Assembly: GCA_036654095.1 (NCBI GenBank)
Contig: JAVVSR010000016.1
Span: forward strand, 1-36,122
Direction of reading: 5' to 3'
DNA from: JAVVSR01 sp036654095
GTDB taxonomy: Bacteria > Bacillota > Clostridia > Christensenellales > CAG-917
Length of the DNA stretch: 36,122 nucleotides
In this document: one piece after another, positions 7,161 to 16,500 of the stretch
How the letters are laid out: each line of letters opens with the position of its first letter
Position numbering within the stretch: the first letter of the stretch is position 1
Program-made: the position numbers and the translations under genes
Notes under the pieces: generated by a model
Database searches by the model: none
What the model was told of the DNA's origin: nothing
Seen by the model: only the letters and a program-made list of their open reading frames with translations

Positions 7161-7967
7161 ATGGCATTAAAATTACTAACGATTGCTAGCGGTAGCCGCG
7201 GAAATTGTACGTACATAGCTAGTGAAAACACGAGATTGCTAGTCGATGCAGGCGTAGGAATTAGGCGGATAATCGAGGCATTAAATACAATTAACGTCAA
7301 AGTAAACGACATAAATGGCGTATTAATCACGCACGAGCATAGCGACCATATCAGCGGATTGGGCGCGCTAGCCGAGCGCGGTATTCCAGTGTACGCGCAT
7401 GAGCGCGCGTATGCGGCAATAAGTAGGCGCGTGGGCGGCATAGCTTTTGAAAGTGTTGACTTTTTTGATGCGGGTTTTAAAATTGGCGACATACGGGTAA
7501 GGCCGTTTCGCATACCGCACGATTGCTGTTATCCACTTGGATATTCTTTTGAAAACGATGGTGTAAAAATTAGTATTGCCACCGATATTGGCCACATTAC
7601 GGAAGGCTTAATAAATAATTTAATTGGAAGCAATATTTTGTTGCTTGAGGCTAATCACGATTTGGAAATGCTTTTAAAGGGGAGTTATCAGCCTGCATTG
7701 AAGCAACGTATACAGGGCGCAAACGGGCATTTGTCAAACGATAGCGCTGCAATAATTATCAAAAAGCTAGTAAATTGCGGCCTTAAGCGCGTAATACTAG
7801 GCCATCTTAGCGAAGAGAACAACTATCCTGAACTTGCTTTTTCGACCGTGGTGGAGGCTTTGCGAGGCGATGGTGTCATTGAGGGACGAGATATATTTGT
7901 TGACGTTGCGTTACAAAATAAGATAGGAGAACTTTTTATAGCAAATGGAAAAACGGAAAAATTTTAG
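7161..7967 (+). CDS. walJ: WalJ/YycJ-type metallo-beta-lactamase-fold hydrolase
   Basis: This 268-residue protein has the family start LLTIASGSRGNCTYI, the metal motif THEHSDHISG (about residue 56) and further metal-ligand segments IPHDCCYPLG, ATDIGH and LEANHD. WalJ/YycJ proteins are cytoplasmic MBL-fold phosphodiesterases linked to cell division and DNA-replication coordination in Bacillus; the exact reaction here is inferred. It leads an operon with tightly overlapping genes, its 3' end overlapping the next gene by 23 nt. No walRK two-component genes are in the window. Confidence 0.88.
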   Translation: MALKLLTIASGSRGNCTYIASENTRLLVDAGVGIRRIIEALNTINVKVNDINGVLITHEHSDHISGLGALAERGIPVYAHERAYAAISRRVGGIAFESVDFFDAGFKIGDIRVRPFRIPHDCCYPLGYSFENDGVKISIATDIGHITEGLINNLIGSNILLLEANHDLEMLLKGSYQPALKQRIQGANGHLSNDSAAIIIKKLVNCGLKRVILGHLSEENNYPELAFSTVVEALRGDGVIEGRDIFVDVALQNKIGELFIANGKTEKF

Positions 7968-9048
7968 GTTTTCAAATACAGGCAACGCGTTCTTATTGGC
8001 GTTTGGAACATATTATGCGGTAAGTTTAATTTATCAAAGTTTAAGTACGGCATTTTTTCCTAATTTAAAAATTGGATTATGGCTAACTTATTTAATTAAT
8101 CCGTGTGTTTTTGTTGGCACAATGATATGGTATTCTCGAAAAAAGAATGTTGATTTTGTGGTGGCGACACGGCTTAATGGTAAACTTAATGCTAAACAAA
8201 TTGGAATAATTGCGTTATTGTCAATATTTTGCATAATGGCTTTTTTACCTATTTCAAATATATTTTTAGAGATACTTCACAGGCTAGGCTACAACTTTAG
8301 TTTGTCATTGCCAGATACCAATGAAAATATAGGAATGCTGTTGTTAGGAATACTGTTTTTGGCAGTGCTTCCAGCGTTTTCCGAGGAAGTTTTAATGCGC
8401 GGAGTAGTGCTTAATTGCGCAGAACAAAAGCGCGATTATTCATATGCGATTGTATTAACGGCGGCAATGTTTTCGCTAATGCACGGAAATGCAATTCAGA
8501 CGGTTCACCAGTTTTTGTTGGGCATGGTTTTGGCCTATATTGTAATAGCGTCAAAATCGCTTTGGGCAGGTATAATTTTACACTTTTTAAATAATTTTTT
8601 AAGCATAGTATTAGACTACCCTGTAAATTGGTTTTTAAGACTTATAAATGCGCAAGCCTTGCCCGATTTTGCTGTCGTTATAATTTGGCTTATATCAATA
8701 GCGGTGGGTTGCACAACGGTGGTGTATTTGCTTAAGAAGTTTACAAGCGTATCGCGAGATAAAGCGCAATTTAACGACGTTGAAATTATTGACGTATATC
8801 CCGAGGGCAAGGGTAAAGCTGTTAAAAATGAGTTTACGCAAAGTTTCATTCAGATAATCCATATTTTCAAAAAAGGCGGTTTAAAGCGCGCATTTAGTGA
8901 TATTAACAGCGCATTAGGTGAAGTTGCGCCTATGCCCGAACCCGATGAACCCACGCGAGAGGATTTATATCCATCTAATGTTAAACTTGTTTTTATAATA
9001 CTTAGCGTCATTTGGGTGCTTACTCTCATATTAGGATTTATACAATGA
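7945..9048 (+). CDS. CPBP-family intramembrane metalloprotease (1)
   Basis: This 367-residue polytopic protein has the CPBP (CAAX protease and bacteriocin-processing) signature: motif 1 FSEEVLMRGVVL (about residue 145), motif 2 FSLMHGN and motif 3 HFLNNF. About eight transmembrane helices are followed by an acidic cytoplasmic segment and an extra C-terminal helix. It begins inside walJ and ends with an ATGA overlap with its paralogue, so translation is coupled. It occupies the place where Bacillus has an HtrA-type protease between walJ and rlmH. Substrate unknown. Confidence 0.88.
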   Translation: MEKRKNFRFSNTGNAFLLAFGTYYAVSLIYQSLSTAFFPNLKIGLWLTYLINPCVFVGTMIWYSRKKNVDFVVATRLNGKLNAKQIGIIALLSIFCIMAFLPISNIFLEILHRLGYNFSLSLPDTNENIGMLLLGILFLAVLPAFSEEVLMRGVVLNCAEQKRDYSYAIVLTAAMFSLMHGNAIQTVHQFLLGMVLAYIVIASKSLWAGIILHFLNNFLSIVLDYPVNWFLRLINAQALPDFAVVIIWLISIAVGCTTVVYLLKKFTSVSRDKAQFNDVEIIDVYPEGKGKAVKNEFTQSFIQIIHIFKKGGLKRAFSDINSALGEVAPMPEPDEPTREDLYPSNVKLVFIILSVIWVLTLILGFIQ

Positions 9049-10070
9049 AAAAGGATAAACGGTTTTTCATAACACTTATTTATTTTCTATCAATGCTGAC
9101 AATTATTGTTATTCGAGCAATGTTTGCGTTTGGAATTTTTGGCAAACTTTCATACATTCAACACGACATGACATTTTCGCTTTTGGTACAAGTATTTGCT
9201 ATGGGTATTTTTCCTGCAACGTTGTATATAATGTTTCTTAAAAAAAACAAAGTTAAAAAACCAATAAAGAGTATGCTTGATGACTTCGGTTATTCGAGGG
9301 GAATAAGTTTAAAATCGTGGCTTATGGTGTTTGTAATTTCAATTATTTCGCCATATGTTATTGTTGGTATATCAAGCGTTTGGCAATCGTTATTATATTT
9401 TCTAGGCTACAATCCCGGCGTTGCGTCAGGCGGAAATATAAGCTCTGTCAGTATGTTGCTTTATGAATTGGCCTTTACAGCAATTATGCCCGCTATTTTT
9501 GAGGAATTTACAAATAGAGGCTTACTGTATCGCGCTTATAATGATACAAAAAAACGATACAGTGTTGTTTTGATTACATCGCTTATGTTTGCGCTTATGC
9601 ACAGCAATATTACGCAGGTTGGCTACACTTTTGTGTGCGGGTTGATTGCGGGGACGTTGGTGCTTCATACTAAAAGTATTTATCCTGCAGTGTTTTACCA
9701 TTTTACCAACAATGCCGTTTCGGTTTTGCGAGATTACGGCGAAGGTACTGGAAATTTTTTAAATGTAATTAATAAATTCTATGATTGGATTTTTTATAAG
9801 GTCAGCGGAAATATCGTAGGGAACGTGTTGTTTTTCGGGGCAATCATTGTTATTATTTGGTTGTTGCTTGAACTAGGTGTTGAAAACAGCAATCGACCCG
9901 TCAGCAGGCGCAAAAAGAAAGTTGAACCACAGTTTGAAATGTTGCCGTCAGCGGATAAAACTAAAATTGCTATTTGCTATAAACCGATTGATAATATGTT
10001 TTTATATTCCACAATAGTATTGATGTCGCTTGTGACGATATATACCTTAATTTGGGGGATTTTAAGATGA
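9045..10070 (+). CDS. CPBP-family intramembrane metalloprotease (2)
   Basis: This 341-residue tandem paralogue of the preceding gene has motif 1 IFEEFTNRGLLYRAY, motif 2 FALMHSN and motif 3 HFTNNAVSVL, and the same terminal extra helix. ATG 9045 overlaps the upstream stop (ATGA); a longer in-frame ORF from 9012 would lie inside the previous gene. The catalytic EE pair, the following R and both His/Asn motifs are intact. The two copies have diverged considerably, suggesting an old duplication with different substrates or a heteromer. Confidence 0.88.
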   Translation: MKKDKRFFITLIYFLSMLTIIVIRAMFAFGIFGKLSYIQHDMTFSLLVQVFAMGIFPATLYIMFLKKNKVKKPIKSMLDDFGYSRGISLKSWLMVFVISIISPYVIVGISSVWQSLLYFLGYNPGVASGGNISSVSMLLYELAFTAIMPAIFEEFTNRGLLYRAYNDTKKRYSVVLITSLMFALMHSNITQVGYTFVCGLIAGTLVLHTKSIYPAVFYHFTNNAVSVLRDYGEGTGNFLNVINKFYDWIFYKVSGNIVGNVLFFGAIIVIIWLLLELGVENSNRPVSRRKKKVEPQFEMLPSADKTKIAICYKPIDNMFLYSTIVLMSLVTIYTLIWGILR

Positions 10071-10537
10071 AAGTAAACCTAATTGCCGTTGGTAAAATTA
10101 AAGAAAATTTTTATCAAGAAGCAATTTCCGAATATAAAAAAAGGCTTTCAAGATTTGTTGATTTGCAAATAGTCGAATGTAGTGAATTTCCTCCCAAATC
10201 GCAAGAAAATATTGAAATTGAACTTAGTAAAAATCGAGAAGGAAAAAAAATTATTGAAAAGGCGAAAGGATTTATAATCGCGACGGCAATAGATGGAAAC
10301 CTTGTATCGAGCGAGGGATTGGCTAATTTGTTTAGTCAAAAAATGAACGAGGGATTTTCGGAAATAAGCCTTATAATAGGCGGTTCAAATGGAATAAGTG
10401 ATGAAGTTTTATTAAAAGCTGATTGTGTTATTTCGTTTGGCAAAGTTACATTTCCTCATCAACTTATGCGCGTAATTTTGATTGAACAAATATATCGCGC
10501 GTTTTCAATTATTAATAAATTGCCCTATCATAAATAA
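10067..10537 (+). CDS. rlmH: 23S rRNA (pseudouridine-1915-N3)-methyltransferase
   Basis: This 156-residue, complete SPOUT methyltransferase (family length about 155-160) methylates pseudouridine 1915 in helix 69 of 23S rRNA. The hallmarks are the start MKVNLIAVGKIK, the SAM-binding knot LIIGGSNGISDEV and the C-terminal FGKVTFPHQLMR followed by EQIYRAFSIINKLPYHK. ATG 10067 overlaps the CPBP stop by 4 nt. Last gene of the walJ operon, as in Bacillus, where rlmH lies near walJ. Confidence 0.96.
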   Translation: MKVNLIAVGKIKENFYQEAISEYKKRLSRFVDLQIVECSEFPPKSQENIEIELSKNREGKKIIEKAKGFIIATAIDGNLVSSEGLANLFSQKMNEGFSEISLIIGGSNGISDEVLLKADCVISFGKVTFPHQLMRVILIEQIYRAFSIINKLPYHK

Positions 10538-10643
10538 TTTGTTTATGTGTATTTTTAAAATGATTATATATATCAATAAAATATTGCGCAAGTAAGTTGC
10601 TTTATTTTATATCAACATAGAGGCTAGCGCCGTATAATGTCGT

Positions 10644-11450
10644 ATGTATAATTATGATATGATGTTGGCCGACCTCAAAAATTTAACAAATGCGCGCATA
10701 TTCTCACTAGGAAAAACATTGTTTGGCCGCGAAATATTTGCAATTATTGTTGGTGTTGGCAATCCGAAAACGCTTATCCACGGCGGTATTCATGGTCGGG
10801 AAAACATTACTTCGCGACTTGTTGTTCGTCAAGCGCGTGTTTATAGCGGGTCAGCGGTTTGTTTTGTGCCTATGGTCAATCCAGACGGCGTTCAGTTGGC
10901 GGAACTAGGGCTTAAAAGCGCGCCACAAAATATGCGTAAGTTTTTAACCAAGGCAAACGGTGGCAGTGATTTTAAGCTGTGGAAAGCAAACGGTCGCGCT
11001 GTTGACATAAATGTAAACTTTAACGCTGATTGGGGAAATGGATTATTTAACGCAAACATTCCCAGCTTTGAAAATTATATTGGCAAAATGCCCGAAAGCG
11101 AAGTGGAAACAAAGGCACTTATCGAATTGACTAAAATATATAAATTCAAAGTGTCGGCGAGCTACCACGCAAAGGGAGAAGTTATATATTGCGGTTTTCA
11201 AGATAAGTTTCCATATATGTCCGAAGCTATGGAAATATCAAATTTGACAGGCTATCCGCTGCTACAAAGTTTAGGTAGCGCAGGCGGATTTAAGGATTGG
11301 TTTGTTTTAAATAATTACGGTTTAGGGCTGACTATTGAGGTGGGAGATGACCGTTTAGCGCATCCGTTGCAAGAAAGCGCGTTTGCAAAGGTGTGGCGCG
11401 ATAATAAGGAAGTGGCTAAAAAACTTTGTGAAATAGGTGAAAGGATATGA
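10644..11450 (+). CDS. M14-family zinc carboxypeptidase-like protein
   Basis: This 268-residue protein resembles gamma-D-glutamyl-(L)-meso-diaminopimelate peptidases of family M14. The zinc ligands appear as H and E in GGIHGREN (about residue 50); the third His is probably in SASYHAKGE. VNPDGVQL and VDINVNFNADWGNG match the substrate-binding region and LTIEVGDD the catalytic Glu. It lacks a signal peptide or LysM domain, so it may act on internalised murein peptides. The start is uncertain: no Shine-Dalgarno is close, but TATAAT lies 5 nt before the ATG, hinting at a leaderless mRNA. It overlaps tadA by 4 nt. Confidence 0.85.
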   Translation: MYNYDMMLADLKNLTNARIFSLGKTLFGREIFAIIVGVGNPKTLIHGGIHGRENITSRLVVRQARVYSGSAVCFVPMVNPDGVQLAELGLKSAPQNMRKFLTKANGGSDFKLWKANGRAVDINVNFNADWGNGLFNANIPSFENYIGKMPESEVETKALIELTKIYKFKVSASYHAKGEVIYCGFQDKFPYMSEAMEISNLTGYPLLQSLGSAGGFKDWFVLNNYGLGLTIEVGDDRLAHPLQESAFAKVWRDNKEVAKKLCEIGERI

Positions 11451-11899
11451 ACGAAATTTTTATGAAGCGTGCTATTGATATTGCGAAGCAGGGATTGGAA
11501 TTTGACGAAGTGCCAATAGGCGCGGTTATCGTAAAAAACGGCGAGATAATTGCCGAGGCGCACAATTTAAAGGAAACTAACAACTGCGCGGTATTCCACG
11601 CGGAAATTGTTGCGATAACACTCGCTACAAAAGTATTAAGCAGTTGGCGGTTACACGGTTGCGATATATATGTAACGCTTGAACCTTGTCCTATGTGCGC
11701 AGGAGCGTTAATAAACAGTCGAATTGACAATATATTTTTTGGCGCGTACGATAAAAAAGCAGGTTGTTGTGGCACTCTTTATAATCTGCCACAGGACGTA
11801 AGGTTTAATCATCGAGTTGGTGTAGTTGGTGGCATATTGGAAGGCGAATGTGTCAAATTATTATCTGATTATTTTAAAACAAAACGAATAAGTAAATAA
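11447..11899 (+). CDS. tadA: tRNA-specific adenosine deaminase
   Basis: This 150-residue deaminase converts A34 to inosine in tRNA-Arg(ACG). The HAE zinc/proton-shuttle motif is seen as FHAEIVAI and the second zinc motif as LEPCPMCAGAL, followed by the TadA-typical NSRIDNIFFGAYDKKAG. The length is normal. Its ATG overlaps the M14 gene stop (ATGA), so translation is coupled. An intact enzyme is expected. Confidence 0.93.
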   Translation: MNEIFMKRAIDIAKQGLEFDEVPIGAVIVKNGEIIAEAHNLKETNNCAVFHAEIVAITLATKVLSSWRLHGCDIYVTLEPCPMCAGALINSRIDNIFFGAYDKKAGCCGTLYNLPQDVRFNHRVGVVGGILEGECVKLLSDYFKTKRISK

Positions 11900-11937
11900 T
11901 CGGTAGCAAAAGTGTTTGGTCTAGCATATTATATCGT

Positions 11938-12651
11938 ATGAAAAACGATATTTATGATATATATGTAATTGTAGTTAGACAGCCATTTGCGTTGGCAGGT
12001 TTCGAGCTACTAGGAAGGCCTTTGTCTGAATATGTCGAGCAATGCGCGTCAAGTTTTCCGTACGTAACGGTAGACTGCGATAAATACTTGTCGGTAATGT
12101 CAAAGTATGAGTATTTGGCCGTGCTATATGCCGATATGGCATTGGTAACTCCTGAAATTTTGCAAAAAGCCGCGCGTACGATGGCGCAACGTCGCATTAA
12201 AAAAATGGAAATTGGACGTGGATTTTTGCTTGAATATGGCTATGATGCGGATTTAGTGGCAAAATACTGCGTCAATGCGCCTGAATTTTTGAGCGTAAAC
12301 GATACAACATCGCTGTCAATCGTGTATAATATACTGAAAGAAAGGATAATTGACAAACATTTGGCCAATGGCGTATTGGTGCTAGACTCTAAAAATACAA
12401 TAGTCGACGACACTGTTATTATTGAAGCTGGCGCAACGCTTGAACCGTTTACTCGTATAGTAGGCAATACAACCATACAAAAAAATGCAATCATAGGTTC
12501 ATTTAGCTTGGTTAGCAACAGTTTAATTATGGAAAACGCGTATATACAGCAGTCTGTTGTTGACGGCAGTGTTGTTGGAAAAAATGTAACTATACATCCG
12601 TTTAGCCATTGTGGAAAAAGTGGTGAAATTTTTGAAAACAGTATCGTATGA
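11938..12651 (+). CDS. Reduced GlmU-like protein, probably non-catalytic
   Basis: This 237-residue protein resembles GlmU (UDP-GlcNAc pyrophosphorylase/GlcN-1-P acetyltransferase, about 455 residues) but is only half the length. The nucleotide-binding LxAGxGTRM loop is absent; a reduced core keeps GRPLSEYVEQ and LYADMALVTPEIL. The inter-domain stretch RIIDKHLANGVLVLDSKNTI and the first turns of the left-handed beta-helix (to HPFSHCGKSG) match GlmU well. The protein then ends before the acetyltransferase active site. It lies before pth and mfd, the usual glmU neighbourhood in Firmicutes. No Shine-Dalgarno precedes ATG 11938; TATTAT lies 5 nt upstream. The clean ORF argues against recent decay. 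Confidence 0.75.
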   Translation: MKNDIYDIYVIVVRQPFALAGFELLGRPLSEYVEQCASSFPYVTVDCDKYLSVMSKYEYLAVLYADMALVTPEILQKAARTMAQRRIKKMEIGRGFLLEYGYDADLVAKYCVNAPEFLSVNDTTSLSIVYNILKERIIDKHLANGVLVLDSKNTIVDDTVIIEAGATLEPFTRIVGNTTIQKNAIIGSFSLVSNSLIMENAYIQQSVVDGSVVGKNVTIHPFSHCGKSGEIFENSIV

Positions 12652-12735
12652 CTTCAATGCGCAAGTATGATATTGGCGCTAAAATATTGAAACCGCAAAT
12701 GCAAAATATTTTATAGATTAAAACTTAACGTTTAA

Positions 12736-12906
12736 AACTATATTAAACAAAACGTAATGTCAATTTTTAATAGTTTTTATGAAACGAATGAAAAGGTAGT
12801 GTTTAAAAAATTTAAGTTTGCAACTATATTAAACAAAACGCAATGTCAAGTTTTAATAGTTTTTTGAAACGAATGAAAAGCTAGTGGTTAAAAAATTTAA
12901 GTTTGC
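12736..12906. repeat. Two tandem ~86-bp repeats upstream of pth
   Basis: Copy 1 (12736-12821) and copy 2 (12822-12906) run from AACTATATTAAACAAAACG to TTAAGTTTGC with few differences. Each holds an inverted pair (AAACTATATTAAA near the start, TTTTAATAGTTTT about 25 nt later) that can form a hairpin. They fill most of the 333-nt gap after the GlmU-like gene, which holds no ORF. They may be a slipped duplication or a 3'-UTR structure. Confidence 0.85.
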
Positions 12907-12984
12907 AACTAAAGCTTAGTGGAAAGTTAATGGATTAAAATATATGAAAAATAAAAACTTTAATTAATTTAAAATAGGTAAACA

Positions 12985-13545
12985 ATGCTGATAATTGGAT
13001 TGGGTAACGTGGGCTTGAAGTACAAAGGCACATATCACAATATGGGTTTTGAAGTGCTGGACAAGCTAGCAAAAAAGTTAAATACCAAGTTTACAACTAC
13101 GGAATGTAAGTCTAAAACCGCTGTTGTGTATTTACGCGGTCAAAAGATTATATTGGCTAAGCCCACAACTTTTATGAATCTCTCGGGCGAAGCTGTCCGC
13201 GAATTAATTGGGAAGTATAAAAAAGATGCAACAGAATTTATTGTAATTTATGATGATATTGATATTCCTGTTGGGACTTTGCGCTTGCGTACCGACGGAA
13301 GTGGCGGTACTCATAACGGAATGAAAAATATTATTGAATGTATTAATACTAAAGAATTTAAGCGTATTCGCGTTGGTACTGGTTTTGACCGCGGAGAAGT
13401 TCCGCTTGTCAGCGTTGTGCTGTCAAAGGTGTGCGGTGAAAATAAAAAACTTATTGATGGCGCGACTGACAGGGCGTGTGACGCGCTTATGGATTTTGTG
13501 GACGGAATGGAATTTGAACGTGTAATGCAACAATTTAACGGCTAA
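12985..13545 (+). CDS. pth: Peptidyl-tRNA hydrolase
   Basis: This 186-residue, normal-length Pth recycles tRNA from peptidyl-tRNAs released by stalled ribosomes. Motifs are LIIGLGNVGLKYKGTYHNMGF with the catalytic His 20, KPTTFMNLSGEAV, the Asp region IYDDIDIPVG and LRTDGSGGTHNGMKN. The usual GNPG loop reads GNVG here. TAGGT lies 7-8 nt before ATG 12985. It is followed after 39 nt by mfd, as in many Firmicutes. Confidence 0.96.
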   Translation: MLIIGLGNVGLKYKGTYHNMGFEVLDKLAKKLNTKFTTTECKSKTAVVYLRGQKIILAKPTTFMNLSGEAVRELIGKYKKDATEFIVIYDDIDIPVGTLRLRTDGSGGTHNGMKNIIECINTKEFKRIRVGTGFDRGEVPLVSVVLSKVCGENKKLIDGATDRACDALMDFVDGMEFERVMQQFNG

Positions 13546-13551
13546 AGTCAA

Positions 13552-13574
13552 CCTCGCCTATTTTGGCGCGGAGG
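13552..13574 (+). promoter_or_regulatory. Hairpin that can hide the mfd ribosome binding site
   Basis: CCTCGCC (13552-13558) can pair with GGC (13565-13567) and GAGG (13571-13574), with a GCG bulge and a TATTTT loop. The GAGG is the only Shine-Dalgarno for mfd (ATG 13585), so the stem could limit mfd translation until ribosomes leaving pth open it. Inferred from complementarity only. Confidence 0.4.
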
Positions 13575-13584
13575 CGGTACATAG

Positions 13585-16500
13585 ATGCAGGATTTTTTAA
13601 AACTTAATAAATTAGGCGGAGATTTTTATAATTTACTAATCGCAGTACGTAGTGGGAAGCCAACTACGGCATTTTCGCTTGCCTCGGGAGCGAAAATTCA
13701 CGTTAGCGCAGCGCTTGAAATGCCCGCGCTGTATATAACTTCTGACCGATTGGCCGCCGCGGAAGTATTTGATAAATTTAAGGGATTTGTTGGGGATAGA
13801 TGTGTTTTAATTGCCGAAAAGGATGACGTATTGTTACACCGAGCGGCATTTTCGATTGAAAACATAGCTAAACGTATTGAAGCCTTAACTAAATTAGTCA
13901 GCGGACAAGCAGACATAGCCATTATTTCGGCCGAGGCATTGTTGCAATATTTTCCAAATATCGATACATTTAAAAGCAAGCTTATTGCGCTTGAGGTCGA
14001 TAAGGAATACGAGCTGTCAAATTTGATTGAAAAGTTGATATCGTCGGGATATTTCAGAAGCGAACTTGCAGCAGATAAGGGTACTTTTAGTTTGCGTGGC
14101 GATATTTTGGATATCTTTCCATTGTCATTTGAAAAACCTATTCGCATAAACTTTTTTGACAATTTAATTGAAACTATCAAGTACTTTGACTGTGAAAGTA
14201 TGGAAAGTTTGGAAAATATTAGTAATGTGATTATACCGCCTTCATCGGATATTTTGCTAACCGAAAAAGAAGTGTCAGATATATCAAATAAGCTAACTAA
14301 TATTAACGCAAGCGGTCATATTAAGGAAATTATTGATGACATATCTGAAAAACTTTCAATAAATCCAAACGATAGCACGTTGATATGGCTAACTCCATTT
14401 ATGGAAAATTTGTCGACAATATTTGACTATTTACCACGTGGAAGCGCGGTTATATTTGATGAACCGAAACTGTTAAACGACAAGCTTGACCTAATCGAAA
14501 AGGAACATTTAAGTCGAGTCAAAAGTTTAACGGAGGGAAATTCGGCTTTAGAAATCCATAAAAAATCGCTAATAAAAAAGACAATGGCATATACTTACGC
14601 TAAAATATTTAAGCGTTTGGCATATCAACAAATAACCGCGCTGAACCCAATTTTTGAATCAGCCGCTATTTTTACATTTAGAAGTCAACCGCTGACAAAA
14701 TACTATCTTGACAACATCGCCCTTGTAGCTGACCTCAAAAACTTTTTATATAATCAATATCGCGTGGTGCTTTGTTGCAGTGACGAACGTCGTGCAAAAA
14801 CTGTTGCCGATAACTTAAAACAAAATGATGTTATGGTATATGAAACCGATATTGTTTCGTCAGGTATTTGCGCAACTACTTTAGATATTAGGACTGGTTT
14901 TATATATCACAGCGCAAAATTAGTTGTTTTAGGAACCGATGAATTGTTTGGCAGGGGGCGCCTAAGAATAGGCGCAATTAAACCTAAAAAAGGGTTTATA
15001 CAGTTAAAAGCAGGCGATTATGTGGTACATTCGGTACATGGCATTGGCATTTGCGAAGGTACGGACAAGCTGAAAACCGATACTATTGAAAAGGATTATG
15101 TAGTGCTTAGATATCGCGATGGCGATAAACTTTATGTCCCGATTGACCAAATGGATATGCTTACTAAATTTACTGGGGGCGAAACTCCGCGGTTGAATAA
15201 AATTGGCGGAAAAGAGTTTGCAAAAACTAAAGAACGGGTTAAGCTTTCAGTCAAAAAATTGGCGATTGACTTGCTTGAACTGTACTCTCAGCGTGAAAAA
15301 CAGAAAGGATTTAAATATTCGGCGGATACAATATGGCAAAAAGAATTTGAAGATAAGTTTGAGTTTGATTTAACCGATGACCAAGTATCGGCAGTTAGTG
15401 ACATTAAATCCGATATGGAAAAAGGTCGGCTTATGGATAGGCTTATCTGTGGCGACGTTGGATATGGAAAAACAGAGGTAGCGTTCCGCGCAATTTTTAA
15501 AACGATTATGGATGGCAAGCAAGCGGCAATCCTTGCGCCTACAACAATCCTCGCTAAACAACATTTTAATACACTTTGTAGCAGGCTTGACGGATTTGGA
15601 ATTAATGTAAAGTTATTATCGAGGTTTCAATCGACTGCTGAAATTAAAAGCGCGCTTGAAGGGTTGCAGCTAGGGACGGTTAGCATTGTGGTTGCAACGC
15701 ACCGTCTATTAAGCAAAGACATAGTTTTTAACGATTTAGGTTTGCTGGTTTTGGACGAGGAACAGCGTTTTGGAGTTGAACATAAAGAAAAGTTGAAAGC
15801 TATTAAAAAAGATGTAAATATTTTAACGCTGACCGCCACGCCAATCCCTCGTACTCTCAATCTTGCGTTGTCGGGCATAAGAGATATTAGCCTGTTAGAA
15901 ACTCCGCCACAAAACAGGTTGCCCGTGCAAAACTACATTGTTGAATACACCGACACCTTGCTTAAAGACGCGTTAACTCGCGAACTTAACCGAGGAGGGC
16001 AGGCATTTATTTTGTATAATTACGTTGAAACCATTGAAGAATTTGCAATTAAAGTACGTGAACTTTTAGGTGGTCAAGCGCGGATTATAGTTGCGCACGG
16101 CCAAATGGCTAATAAGGAACTTGATTTAAAGATGACGGCTTTTTATCAAAGGGAAGCAGACGTGTTAATTGCCACCACTATTATTGAAAACGGGATTGAT
16201 TTGCCCGACGCCAACACTTTGATTATTTATGACGCCGACCGTTTTGGGCTGTCGCAACTATATCAGTTGCGAGGTCGCGTAGGGAGAAGCGGAGTGCTTG
16301 CGCACGCATACTTTACGACGCGACTTGGAAAAGTATTAAGCGAACCGGCGGTTAAACGATTGACGGCTTTAACCGAGTATGCCGAATTTGGAAGCGGGTT
16401 TAAAATAGCGCTGCGCGACCTGGAAATTAGAGGAGCGGGCAGCTTTTTGGGCGCGGAACAGCACGGGCATATTGAAAAAGTAGGTTATGATATGTATTCC

